Assembly (NCBI GenBank): GCA_008360975.2
Contig: CM039182.1
Location: 22,726,324-22,790,323, forward strand
DNA from: Lichenostomus cassidix
Lineage: Eukaryota > Chordata > Aves > Passeriformes > Meliphagidae
Direction: 5' to 3'
Length of the DNA stretch: 64,000 bases
The translations under genes were made by a program, and so were the position numbers. Shown in pieces: positions 50,201 to 62,370 of this stretch (position 1 is its first letter; every line of letters begins with the position of its first letter). Below the pieces are notes generated by a model that searched no databases, was not told the DNA's origin, and saw only the letters and a program-made list of their open reading frames with translations.

Positions 50201-50776
50201 TTTTTTTGGTTATTTGAAGAAATCTATAGGGGATGGAGTCATAAAAATGCACTTTAAAAATGTGTGAGTCCAAATAGAATCTAGAGTGAGAGCTGACACC
50301 ATGTGCTTAGCTCAGTCTTTGGTGCCTCTGCACAGCAAAAGTCTCTCAGTAGAAAAATTCTGCAGCAATGCCATGACACAGAAGGAGAGTTACGGGTGAT
50401 GTTTCAGCTTTCTCCTTGAACTGACTTCTGTCATCATCAAAACCAAAAGGAAAAAGATCTGTTTGATTAACTTGCCTATCCTCCCTTTGCAGGACTATCA
50501 CTCAGTCTTTATTTTGCCCTTTACACTTGGACAAGGTGATTCAGAGAATCCCAGCTTACAATTTCATAAATTTGTGTTTTGCAGGTGCTGGAGATATTTC
50601 TATCTGGTGTTTCTAAAAACTCTCCATCAGGCTTTGTTCCACCTTGCTGAGATATTCCTAGCCTTAAATTAACACACTTCCAATTCAGATGCTGTCTCAA
50701 GGGCACAGCAGTCTCTGTGTCAGTTTCTACATCAGGTTTCCAATCCCTCCTCTTGGCAACTGCAGAAGAGTAACAT
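47248..50776. other. Unique sequence, 3.5 kb
   Basis: No gene or repeat family was recognised. Short A and T runs occur at 47827-47847 and 48611-48622. Confidence 0.48.
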
Positions 50777-50850
50777 AAATGCTACTGGATCAGACCTAGG
50801 ACCCACCTAACCCAAAGTCACAGTTTTGATTCTGCCAGGACAAAAACCTT
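50777..50850 (-). mobile_element. Very old CR1 3'-end fragment
   Basis: ATGCTACTGGATCAGACCTA followed by GGACCCACCTAACCC resembles the reverse complement of the 3' end of an old CR1 lineage known from turtles and birds ('gggctagatggacctttggtctgacccagta'). It is short and diverged. Confidence 0.55.
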
Positions 50851-52173
50851 CTAATAAAGATGCAAAAGTGGCAGATTTTCAAAGCAGCTTATCTCTCATT
50901 TAAAGTCCCTGGAAAACAACCAGTCAAAATCTTTGAGCACAGGACATATGACTTCCCAGGCTCAACTGAGTTCAATGGCTGAACATTTAAATGTGACATC
51001 ACATCTAAATGTAATGTTCAAAATATCCATATTTTCTATCCTCTACACATAATTTTTCTTCTTATTCCTGTAAATATATTTTCTTTTCGGTGTTTTTCAG
51101 CTACACCCAGCAGCACATATTTCCAGAGGTCATTTGCTTGTTAACACAACATATTTTCTTTAAAGACTTTATGTTCCTTATATTTATCCTTTATTCAGTA
51201 GCTCTGCTGTTGTACTTTTAGCACTCAATACAAATTCTGCTTGTCAATTGCTTTAGAGTATCCTTACACATAATTATCCTATTTGCTACAGTTAGCTGAA
51301 TTGGTTTTTACTAAATAATATTCTTTTTTTTTTTCATTTGTCATTTTTATGGGACTGCTGTTATTTTTTTCTGTGGGACCTTCCATCTTTCTAATAACCC
51401 TTTTCCCCTACATAAAAATCCTTCCATCTTCAATCTACTTGTGTCTCTTTTGATTATTTTTCTAATCAGAAATTAATACAATTTACCACAGGAAGGCCTT
51501 TTTCAAAATGCAGAAATTTTAATGATGCCTTGGCACAGACTCAAAGCATTTTTTTGAGATATGAGGCTACAATGAATTAGAGCCCAACCTTCTGCATGAA
51601 ATATAAAAAAGGCTTTTCAGTCTGCACAATCTTGCTGTTGGTTTTATGGAACTGTCTGCCATGATACTGACAATTTGGTTATGTTTCGAGTTTTCCAGGG
51701 TCTTCCATAATCCTGCCAAATTAAGCAATTTTGTCTCGTGTGAAAATTGTCTCAGGTTTCCATTCTCCTTCCCAGACAGTAAAAAGGTTTTAACCAACAC
51801 AATCTCATTAGAAGTAAAATATTCACACAAATAACTGTTAATACTGTTGAAAATGTACTGTGTTTCCCATCTTTCTCATGCAATACACCTTCTAAGAACA
51901 CAACAATTCTTCTCATGTTATGATTAATTTTATTTTCCAAGCAATTTATGAGTGATCTCATCAAAGGGCTGTAAAGGTCTACATAAAAGTTTTCTTTAAT
52001 CCTACTCAAGGTGCTGCAGAACATAATTGCACACAGAAAACACGCCTGACCTTGCCGCACCTATGCTGAAAATTGATATATTTACATGTTTTCAGTGATT
52101 TATAACTATGTTCTTCAATTTATTTTGTCATTATATAACCCTCATGAAACTGATGATTTCACCAACCAGTTTA
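50851..52173. other. Unique AT-rich sequence
   Basis: No gene or repeat was recognised. Confidence 0.5.
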
Positions 52174-52710
52174 TGTTCAGTGAAAGCAACACAGGCAAAA
52201 ACTCCTGCATGTGCCTGGGGAATGATAATCCCATGTGCCAATACAGACTTGGGGCTGGAGAACAGCTTTGCAGGAAAGGAATTCAGTGTCCTGGTAGACA
52301 GCAGGTGGAACATGAGTCACCAAGCAGCCTTGCAGCAAAGACTAAGCCACATACTGGGCTGGATTAGAAGAATTTGGGCTGGAGGATCAAAGGCTGCCTG
52401 ATGTTCTGCACTGGTGGGATCACATCTGGCATACTGTGTCCAGTTTTGGGCTACCCAGTACAAGAAAGACACTGGCAAACTGGACTGAGTCTAGTAGATG
52501 GCCACCCAGATGGAGGGCTAGGGTTCAAGAATAGAGCCTGAGAGTGCAAGGTTTTGTTCTTAAAAAAATTTGCTAAAGGATATTATATGGCTGTTTTCAG
52601 CATTTTCAGGAAAGTGTAGAGGGCATAGAATACACAGACATGCTTTTCCCATGAAAAGAGAAGGTGCAAGGGACCAAATTGTAGCAAAGGAAATTGGTAT
52701 TACATAAGAG
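52174..52710 (+). mobile_element. CR1 LINE, C-terminal RT region (left part of a split copy)
   Basis: The plus strand carries the CR1 segment after the RT catalytic core. Residues matching the NNPMxQYRLGA motif appear as NDNPMCQYRLGA, then, after a frameshift, VLVDSRWNMSHQAAL and ILGWIRR. Next come 'ggtgggatcacatctggcat' and 'actgtgtccagttttgggct', then 'acaagaaagacactgg'. Later sequence 'aagggaccaaattgtagcaa' (to about 52710) is the CR1 phrase before the 3' end. The frame is broken and the copy is dead. The CR1 match stops abruptly at about 52710 and resumes at about 53590. Confidence 0.88.
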
Positions 52711-53590
52711 GTGTCACCTGATGTTGTACAACACTACAGAGACAGATGGGTTCTTTCAGGTATCCTTGGTAGATGAGGATGGCCACAGGCTTCTATTATA
52801 CTTACAGCTTTAATATTATATAAAGTCTTCAGCAATCGGCACAGCTTATCATTACACAGAAGTTCTAGCAATTATCATGGGGTTTCTGCCACCTAACATT
52901 TCAGTTACCTAGATTTTTCAGATGTTTTGACCCTTTTGAAATTAGGTCAGGTTCTTAATAATCATCACAAGTTACAATAATCACAATCTAGACTCTGACT
53001 TTAAAAAGTCCTTGTGTACTCAGAGTCCTCAGAAGAAGAAGGATGAAGGCAGTATTGGTCCTCTGTTCAGTACTGAAGGTGCTCCTTCTTCCCCCTCCAT
53101 CATGGTTTGATCATCCCCTGTGTCACAGCAGGAAAAATGAGGGCTTTAGAAGTCTGGCTGCTGTTGGATCCACTTCAAAATCTATTTGGATAATCTTATG
53201 TATTTATGCTTCTAGTCTGGGGTTTGGTCTTTACCTTTTACCAGAAGTTAGTGGGTTCTGAAGAGGCTGCTAGGTACATTGCAGGAGACAGCAGGCTGCA
53301 GGTGAAAATGTCTCCATAATGATATTTATCTCTTCCTTTCCACTGTCTCCTGACTACGAGTTGCTCTTGTATTGATGTAGTGGTGATGCTCCTAGCATAC
53401 ATCAGGCTGCAGTGTGAGCAGCGTGTTAGACAAAATTTGGGCAAGATCTGAGAAAACAGTCACAGGAGGCCTCCCTGAGCACTGGTGAATCACAGGTTTT
53501 GCTCTCTGAAATATGTCACATGCTACTATGCTTCCCTGGGCCACAACAGGTGTTACCAATGCTGCACCGGGGTCAAGATCAGGGGGCACA
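52711..53590. other. ~0.87 kb of unidentified sequence splitting a CR1 copy
   Basis: CR1 consensus order is interrupted here, with only about 40-50 bases of CR1 unaccounted for between the two halves, so this looks like an insertion. I recognise no LTR, SINE or DNA transposon in it. Minus frames of 65-68 codons lie at 53238-53589. Clear target duplications were not found. The alternative is two unrelated CR1 fragments that happen to be adjacent and collinear. Confidence 0.5.
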
Positions 53591-53728
53591 CTGTGAACAA
53601 TAAGTTGTCTAGAGATGCTGTAGGATCTCCCTTCTTAGAGATATTCAACAATCCAGTCTAATTTTAGTATTGTCCTTTGAAGCGTTAGACCAGAAGTTCC
53701 TTCCAACTGAGTTATTCCATGATTTTCC
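53591..53728 (+). mobile_element. CR1 LINE 3' end (right part of the split copy)
   Basis: GAACAATAAGTTGTCTAGAG followed by 'atgctgtaggatctccc', 'gagatattcaac', 'agaccagaagttccttccaac' and 'ttattccatgatttt' matches the CR1 3' end in order, up to the tail motif. It begins just where the copy at 52174-52710 breaks off, on the same strand. Confidence 0.85.
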
Positions 53729-56179
53729 AGCCCCAAGTAAATATTTTGTTTAATTTTAATGAAGGTTTCATTTTAGTGATATAGCATCTATAAAAGTTCC
53801 TTTTCTGCTCATTCTCATTCACAAAATCAACATGCCTAAGAAGATGGTTGTTCCCACTTGTTTTGCTGATAAAGAAGGCAGCAAGAAGGATTTGGCTGCT
53901 TTGATAAAAGTTTACTGTCCTCCTGTCTTTGATAAAGAATTATTTCTTGTTGCTTTTTTTTCTCCTGACAAACTTGTTGGCATCTTTCTTGTTTTCCAGA
54001 ATATAACATTGTGTCTCACCACTTAGGCTTCTTTCTGTGGACTGGTCTTCCATTTTCTGAAGCCACCTGAATCACCAGCACTGCAATTTATCATGGGAGA
54101 AATTAGGGCTTTACTTCTTGCTTTTTTGTTTGTTTAGGGGTGTGTATGTTTTTTACTACTTTGACATATTCTGCTTAGAGCACTTAAAGCCTGTTCTGGA
54201 AATATGCATTTTCCCACTTTTCGTTATAGAATATTTTTAATTTAATATTTTTAATTATTTATTCTTTTTCCCTTACTCCCTCAGGCTACTTTTCAAAGTC
54301 AATCTAATGCAAGCATAGCACATGTTTGTGTTCTTTTAATTTAGTTTTGCTTTTGTATAGAAATATATATATCCTAGCGTGAGTCCCTATTCCTAGTACA
54401 ATGCTGCAAAATGTCATAAAATTCCATTCTAATTCAAGTGGGGTTTTTTGTTGGGGTTTTTTTTCCTGCTTTGACAATAATGATCTTTCTATACCTGGGA
54501 CTGAGCTTTTAAAAATATGTGCACTTTCCTTGAACAACAGACCCTTACATATTTTTTTCTTCATCTCTGTCTCTTGTACATTGATTCTTCCATGACTTTA
54601 ATTCCTAGCAATCATACCCATTTGCCATGCAGGGTCAGAAGTAACTGTGTCACCTGGGCCCTGGTGCATTCATTCCCCTCATTCCCCTCACCATTTTAGC
54701 CCAAAATGGTTCCTCACATTGCATTTTCCTGCTACATTTCTAGCTGCAAAGGGAAACAAATCCCATCCCAGGAAAAGGATGACTCTCTACCAACAGCCAA
54801 GGGAACACACTGGAAAGACACAAGCAAGAACATGAAGTTGCATCACCTCCTTGCATTAGATAATGTCTGTCCTTCAATCACTTCTGCCTCCATATTTCTT
54901 CATTCTGGAGGTTGAATTGTTATCATGATCTTCTCAGAGTTCCCAGAAGATCAAGGCTGTAGAGTTTTCCAGGGTATGTGGTGTTGGGATTATGTGACAT
55001 GTATGGGTTATTATATCATGTTCATTGTGGACTGAACCTTCAAATGACAGGAAATCAATCTCCATGCAGCAGAAGCAGCTACTGCTTTTGGTCTCAGGTA
55101 ACCTACAGAACATTTATAGATAAATCCATTTCTTAAACATCTTGTGAAGACAGTGCTTTCATCATTTGCTTTGCCTTCCTCTTATTATGTGTAATTATAA
55201 TCTGATTCATTTGAAGATTTCTTCTTTTTTCTTATCTAAATAGCAGTATCATTTGGTCTAGTGAAAGACATTGGATATGTTTATGAAACATAGGTACAAC
55301 AATAGAACTGTATTCACTTAGCCGAAAAACATAGTATTTCTAAATAGCTGGAGACAGTCCAAGATTACAAAATTCACATCCAGAATGGAATTTGTCCTAA
55401 ATTTGTGTGGTTTCAAACAGGACTGATGATCCAATGTGTTTAAGGGAAAGAATTTCTCTTCCAGTGGGCTTATCAAATTCAGCAGTTACATGATTCTTTT
55501 TTTTCTTCAGAGCAATGTCTGTCACCAAACAATCATAATAGATTTGTTTGGAAAAATTATCCTTTCATTTTCCTCCACAGATTGAGATTGTCCAGGCAGA
55601 AATATGTTTGCTAACTGCAACTGTTAAACAAATGGGATTGCAACTACTTTAACACAAGATCTAACTTAAAAGAAATGTTTCTAACTTTCTTCAGATAGCT
55701 TTGTTTCACCCCAAACTAGCAACATTTTGTTAATGGGTTTCAATTACAAAACTTAAGTTGAATTGCTTGACCACTTTTTTTCCATTCTCTTTTTGTGTAA
55801 TCCTTGGCTCAAAGAAACTGCACCATTTTAGAAACAAAGTCCTTTTTAAATATATGAAATGGTCAAAAATTAATGTTCACTTCATTCATGTAGTTTTACT
55901 GCTTAACAGAAGAATCAAGAGGAGTTTTGCAACAAGACAAATAATTTCGTTTCTTCTTTAGACTTCATCTCATATTTGGCATCACATCAGTACTTTTTAA
56001 AAGAATGAATGTTACTGTCAAAGTATCTTCTCACTGGAGAAAAATGTTCCTCAGAAAAAACTCGAAGAGGATAAAGAAGTTCATTTACTGGGTGTAAATA
56101 TCTACAAGAGAGATCTTTTTTTCTTTTAGTTTCAACATTAATAGTAGTTTTTAGACATGAAATGCGCATTTCCCGTGAA
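53729..56179. other. Unique AT-rich sequence
   Basis: No repeat was recognised. A 64-codon plus frame at 53832-54026 starts with a lysine-rich stretch but matches nothing I know. Confidence 0.48.
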
Positions 56180-56780
56180 GCATGTGCTTTGGTTCACTGA
56201 GTGCCATGTGGTAATGCTGGAAACCCTTGTGAGTCCTGACTGATGATGTTTGAACAGAGGAAAAGGCATCATCTGTCAAAGTTAAATCTATCATGCCTTT
56301 TACTATATTTTATATCTGGCTTGTATTCAACAAATAATCCAAAACGTACAACAAAAAAAGCTGGGAGCCAGCATCTTGAAATATGACCTATTTGCAAGTA
56401 ATGTTTCAGAATGTCACTTTCAGTTATCCCATGTCAGTGATTGATTGCTTGTTATTGCTTATGTGACTAATGATAAGCATGATGAGTTGACACAAAATTT
56501 CGCACTACTTACAGCTTGTATTACTTGTTTTGTCACTCAGAAATAACCCTGCTTATTGTATCACTCACATAAGGATTTATTTGCAGCACATAATAGCAGA
56601 GTTAAAACCAGACATTCCTGATAATTATTCTTTTCAGTGATAAGTCAAGGTTCTTTTACTTGATCCAAAATAAAGAATTTCGTTGCTCAGAAATGATATA
56701 TATGTGACCTGACCTGGAGCATACCAAGTCAGACAGCTGAATGATGCAAAGCAGACAATGAAGCCTACACATGCATTTGT
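56180..56780. promoter_or_regulatory. Candidate conserved non-coding element
   Basis: Repeat-free and free of open frames of note, with many TTATTG, TAATGATAA and GATTGATTG homeodomain/PBX-like cores. A few CpGs are retained (AACGTAC, TTTCGCAC, TTTCGTTG). It is enhancer-like in texture; conservation is untested. Confidence 0.27.
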
Positions 56781-57544
56781 AAAGAAAAAGCTACAGTAAG
56801 ACAGAAATAATGAAAGACAAAAATGTTTAAGATCTCAGCTCCCATTCCTTAATTTGGTGCACTGTTCTCCCCAATTAATGTAACAGAAAATGTCCTTTGC
56901 TGAGTTTTCCAAGGGAGCAAATGGCATAAAATGCAGTTGACTCCAGAGTAGAGCTATCTGTGTAGTTATTATGTTCATATCTTACCTTAGGAACTCTCAT
57001 ATTTAAGGCAATTGCTACTTAAATGCTGTTTAAGTATTAATAGAAGTGTCATATGCAAGGTCTAAGTGCTAATTATTTTAGCTGGAGCTGGTAAAATTAC
57101 AATTATGGTACAGCAACCTGTTGGGGCACTGCACTTTAACAAAAAAAAAAAAAAAAAGGCAAATAAGAGAGAGACAGGAGAATAAAAAAGAATAAGATAC
57201 TTAGAAAGTATGATTTTTATGGGATGATTAAAAGAATTTTGCCTTATTAGTCTAAGACATAGAGAACTGTGAGAGGCACGAGAACAGTCTTTCAAAAAGA
57301 CAACTGGTCTCCAAGTGCAGAGGGGCAGGAACAGAAAAAATCCATTTATTTTGCTGTAAAAAAGGTAAAAGTCAGAGGCAATGAAAATTTTTTAAATGGC
57401 AAAAGCAGGCAACCATTGCAAAAGAAGAAAAGAGGAGGTGATGGTATCTGCTTTCTGGAGGCTCCTTAAGGGACAATTTAAAAAGCCACAAGTTATTCAG
57501 GGGTAAACCATAAATATCTTGCCTGTGTGCAGCTGGCTGGAGTC
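56781..57544. other. Unique sequence with a poly(A)17 run at 57141-57157
   Basis: There is a single A17 homopolymer followed by a purine-rich stretch (to about 57190). No retrotransposon body precedes it that I can identify. Confidence 0.6.
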
Positions 57545-58030
57545 GGTCACCTCAGTAAAGGGTGTTAAAGCCAACATTGTGTTCCAGTACGGCCAGTGAG
57601 GAGAGCAAAGCAGCAAGAACAAACACTAAGGCTGCCAGTGCACTCAGTGGAGGAGTCCAGAAGGAGCATCAGCATCAGCCCAGCTCAGGTAAACAAGGCA
57701 AGAGTGGCTGTGCCTGGCCAGACCTGAAGCCCACCCTGCACTGTGTGCTCCCTCCAAATCCAGCCAGAGACACAGAAGAGCTGGAAAAACTCTTTCCTCA
57801 GGGCACCAGCAGGCCTGACTTACCCGCTCCAGCACCCAGGACCCCATTAATCCCCCCAAGACTCCATCTAACCCCCCCAGGACCACCAGTCCCTGCCCCA
57901 GTGAAGCCACAGCAGGGCTGATCTTCAGTTCCCCACACCCTGCCCTGCCCAGCCAGGAGCCCCCATCCCTGGAAAGCCTTGGTCTACACATGCACAAACA
58001 TGCAACTGTGGCACTCCCCCAGACCACTTC
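57545..58030. other. GC-rich, C-run-bearing block
   Basis: The stretch is GC-rich, with C runs (AATCCCCCCAAG, TAACCCCCCCAGG) and long frames open on both strands at once (119 codons plus at 57562-57921; 141 codons minus at 57644-58069). CpGs are few, so it is not a CpG island. I recognise no gene or repeat. It could be an unidentified LTR or mini-satellite-like sequence. Confidence 0.45.
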
Positions 58031-58149
58031 TTCAGTGTCCAAAGCTTTTCTGAGCAGCCAGGGAGTCATAGAGCTGGGAACAGAGAACAGAGGTTGTACT
58101 TGGAGGGGATGAGACCTTTGGGAGGCAGTGGCTACATATTTGTAAGTTA

Positions 58150-58685
58150 TGATTGATTACAGGGTAAACACGAGGAGTCTGTACAATGCAGCATCCAAAG
58201 GGCTCTTTGAGCCCTGGATAAAGAAAAAAGAAGAGCTGAGAGCAGAAAAACATTCTGCTTTTATGAGCAGCTCTGGCAAGATCAGTTCTGGAATATCAAG
58301 TTCATTTCTGGTATCTGCATTAGAATAACGGTGTCGAAATTTGAAGATGTTACAAAGAGAAACCACAAAAATAACTTCTGACTTTAAATTAATACCTTGT
58401 TGAGAATGTTTCAAAGAAGTTCATCTCTTTGGCTTGTCAAAAGAAAGATGCAGGAGTTACCTGACACTATTCTCTAAGTACTTACCAGATGTTCATAATG
58501 TGCTCCTTAGCCTACCAAAGAAAAATGGATCAAAGACCAATGGTTGAAACAGACCTAGGAAGAGGAAATGTATCTTAAGAGCTATGGGTGATTACTCCTT
58601 GGAAAAATCTACCAAGAAAAATGAAGGATTCTCCATTTCTTGGGGTCTGGAAATCAAAACATAATGCCTTTCTATAAAATAAACC
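58150..58685 (+). mobile_element. Very old CR1 LINE, C-terminal RT region to near 3' end
   Basis: The plus strand shows 'ggaatatcaagttcatttct', then 'ggtatctgcattagaataac', 'gaaaccacaaaaataacttc', 'gatcaaagaccaatggttga' and 'ggattctccatttcttgggg', ending with 'tgcctttctataaaat'. This order matches an old CR1 lineage shared by birds and turtles. Many indels leave no frame. The 5' part and tail are absent or unrecognisable. Confidence 0.82.
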
Positions 58686-61600
58686 CAGGCAGATGAAGAA
58701 ACATACAGAAGTTCTAAATGAGTGAAATTCTGCATTTAAATTATATAGAATTTCAAAATATTATTTTTTTGACCTTGATTTGTGCACTTCTCGATAGGCA
58801 AAAATCCACAAATATTTTCCAGTTCTTTTATTTGCACTTCAACTGCAATACAATCTGGATCAGATTTAAAGTCATGATAGAAAGAGCTAGTAAAGGAGAA
58901 AAGCAGTATGTTAAATCTACCTGTTAAACATGTTCCTGTGCCAGGTCTGCAAGTAGTTAATAAAAGAAAATTTTCTATATCTTTGGCTCACAATAAATGA
59001 CCAATTTTTTAGCTTAGGGAAAAGAAAATATATAACTTGTAAATGTGAACTTCCTTAACTGACATCTGTGTAGGAAAGAAATCTCTACAGATATATCAGG
59101 CAGACACATATCTGATAATCTCTTCCACTCTGGCTGTGTTTCCTCTGGTGCAGCTAAAGCCAGTCCAGATTGAGGGCTAGAGGCTCTTCCCGTTTTTTGA
59201 TTGAGCAACCTTTCTCTCTCTTTGATACGGCTTGTCACACCGTGATGAATGTGATGGCAGCCTTCTCTGAAATAAGTCACTGGGAGACATCCAGGGTCAA
59301 CAGACAAAGCTCAGCCATACATTTTGCTCACTAGATATAAGAACTCCACTATTTCTACAGGCAGCTGGGAAAACCTGCTAGTTTCTGAATTTAGTTTGCC
59401 TTCTCATAGGCTTTTGACTACTGAATGTACAGGATGGTGTAGGTTGTTAGCAAAGTGAATGATGTGGGGATACTGGGCAGGGTCAGCAGCCCAGATCAGA
59501 CCCTTCCACAGCACCAGCAGTGTGAACCTCCCCTTGGATTTTGACCCAGAGAATGTGTGCAGACACTTCTCTGCTCTCACACTGGAGCTCTGTGCAGAAA
59601 AAACAGCTCCACTATATGGAGCAAAAGTTTCCCTCTTCTTCTCTGCCTACTTTTTCCAAACATCCTACACTCATGCTTGAGAGTACTACCCACGTCCCAA
59701 CCATAGGATTCCAAACTGTCCAAAATGTCAGATGGAACCAAGCCGTGATAATAAACATTAGCATCATTTGCAGGGGAGTAAGAAGAGAAGATACCCTTCA
59801 GAACCACAAAGGCTTTTTGGTTATCTTGAAACTACATGCAAACTGCAGTGCAAACTGTGTAACAATCTTTCTGCAGGTTTCTCAGGAAGTGGACACAAAA
59901 TAAGTGACCCCAAGCAACAAAGGATGTCATTTAGTGCTCATAAAACTTTGCCATATGAGTGACCAGGCTGAGAAAATAATGCAATGCTCTTATTAATTTA
60001 TAAAATATTCAATTTATATTCAATTCTGAGGAAAATGTCAATGTTAATTTACATTAAAATGCTTTAATTTTAATATAAACCCTATTTGCGCAACAAGGTA
60101 ATTAATTTTTTGGCTCTGTTATGTGTATGTACCAAAGTATAAATACCTTTGAAGATGCAGTAGAGAAGGAGCAATATATAAAATGTCTACATTTCCAAGA
60201 TGTTTGTTTGATAAAATGCATGTACACACACTGCTAATCTCAAATCCTTTCTATTTCAGAAGGAATAGACTCATTAGTGAAGCATTTCCACAAACATTGC
60301 TGAAAACTTTATCAAGATGCTTTATTGTCTTTTCCCCCATATTGATATCATCCTGCATATTAATTGTTCATTGAATAAAAACATTTGCAATATAAAAGTT
60401 AATGTTTCAATTATGGCAAGAATTCCTCCATCATTTTAAAAGTTAGAAATATGTGGGAAACTTGGGAAGACTGGTGACATCAGTACTCCTTCAAAAATGT
60501 TCAGAGCAGTGGTGCAATCTTAAACAAAATGTGTATGTTTGGTGTATGAGTGAACTCCAACTCTGAGGATCCAAATACAGTTATTATCTGGGGTTTTCCC
60601 ATCACTGTTTCAATCTTGAGGAGTCCCTCTTCTTTCTCCTGTTATGTTTCAACTTTGATAAGTGCTCATCATGCAATTACTTTTACTCCCTGTTGGGTTT
60701 ATTCTTACCAACATTTTTAGTAACATTTTGTAGTCCAAAATGCCCTTTTTTTCTAAGGAGATTTCTGAAGAAGAGCATAACTTGGCACAACTGTAGGTTT
60801 GCACACCACAGGCCACCTTTCACCCACCCCCTCCCTCCCATCCACCAAGAGCAGTATAGACAGATATTGGAATTACCAAAAAAACCCTAATGGATTCCTG
60901 GGCTATGACCATTCTTAAAAACAGTGGCTTACCCTCTAGTCTGGAAAGCCCCGTGACTGTGCTTGAGAAATGTGGGTCATCACATCTTCAAATTAAGGGA
61001 TCACCCATGAAGTGAATGGCAATGGGAATAAACAAAGCAGTCCTGATTTCTAGCCAAGGGTTAAATGCTTTACTGGTGTAACTCCATTAGCTGTTCCTTC
61101 ACAAAAATCAAGACAGCTAAATTAATTGCAGTAGAAGTTATGTCCATTGTGAGCTGATTCATGTTACCAAACAATTTTTTAGTTACCAAATTGTTTGCTG
61201 CAAACTTTGTTCTGGAAAACAGCACAATACCCAGTCAGTGCCTCATGTGTATTAAAATTCTTTGCAATTTTGGAATTCAAAATTATTTATGTCAATTTTG
61301 TTTTGGGTGGCAGCAAATTATGACTTCACTCAGCAAGAAAACATTTCCTGCTGCTATCTCTTAAAGACTGCCTGCAGTGTTTAACTATCAACTGCTGCAT
61401 CACACAGGCTGGAAGGTGACCAATGGAATGTGCAAGAAGAGATTAGAATGCATTTTTGTCATGTGTTTTCATTTCATAAACTCTAGTCTCTGCAGCCACA
61501 AGTTTGTCATTTGTTATGTGGTTTTTTTCAATGGCAGTTTTGTCTTATCTGATGTTGAAACTCTTCCATGAAGCTCTGAACGCTGAGGCATAAGAAAGAG

Positions 61601-62221
61601 AAATCAGTTGGAAATATGTTCATGTCTATCTCTGTGCTTGACATTTCTCCACTGATAAGGTACAGCTAAATATTGACTTTTTAGTTAAGTTCAGATTAGC
61701 TCTCTGCTCCATGGGCATTGATTGTAAACCATTATCTTTTCCTCATTTATGGGCGCCAGTGCTTTAACACAAACAAAAAAAAAAAAGACAGAAAGAGAAA
61801 AAAAGAAAGATGTAAGACAGAAAGCCAAATGGAATGGAAAACATGTGTAATTGTCTGTAAAGGTGTTGTTAAATTCTGCTAGGAAAAAATAAAAACATTC
61901 TTGATGTTTACATTAAAAAGCTATCCTTTTTTCATTCTAGGAGTCACACTGTTCAAGTAACTTTTGACCCATTTAAGGAAAATGTCAAACCAAGATTGCC
62001 AGCAGGACAAAAACTGGGAAAGATATAAAAAATTTTTCTATCATTACTTAACTATATGGCATTAAATAAGCATTACTGAAGGTATTGCTCTATAGGGGCT
62101 TAGTGGTACTGCCAGTTCTATTTCATTACCCCAGCTCCTTGTCTCAACCCAGTAAAATATTTTGGGTATGTTAAAATAAGAGCAGATAAGAGAGCAGAAT
62201 GAGGTAACTCTATTAATTTTT
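58686..62221. other. Unique sequence with a possible MITE scrap
   Basis: No gene was recognised. TTTACTGGTGTAACTCCATT at 61069-61088 matches one arm of an old palindromic amniote repeat ('cactggtgtaactccattga'), without a second arm. An A-rich purine tract lies at 61767-61826. Confidence 0.48.
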
Positions 62222-62370
62222 TAATAGCCTTTGACCAAGTCCCTCCCAGAGGCTCTAGAAGAAATTAAGAGATCATGCAGTACAAGGCAAAGTACGCTTA
62301 CAGATAAGAAATTGGCCAGGAGATTAAAAAAAAAAAACAATTGGATGAACAAGTAGGAAATCTTCAGCTT
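62222..62370 (+). mobile_element. Very old CR1 LINE fragment, RT palm region
   Basis: CCTTTGACCAAGTCCCTCCC, then 'agaggctctagaagaaatta', 'agagatcatg', 'ggcaaagtac' and 'agataagaaattgg' match the CR1 segment that encodes the AFDKVPH-type catalytic motif and the following helix. It is frameshifted and inactive, and belongs to the same old lineage as the copy at 58150-58685. Confidence 0.75.

Noticed and set aside
53832..54026. 64-codon plus frame with lysine-rich start
   Set aside because: Too short, no match, and the end runs into hydrophobic T-rich codons.
57562..58069. 119-codon plus and 141-codon minus frames
   Set aside because: They overlap on opposite strands in a GC-rich block. Proline-rich low-information peptides with no recognisable domain.
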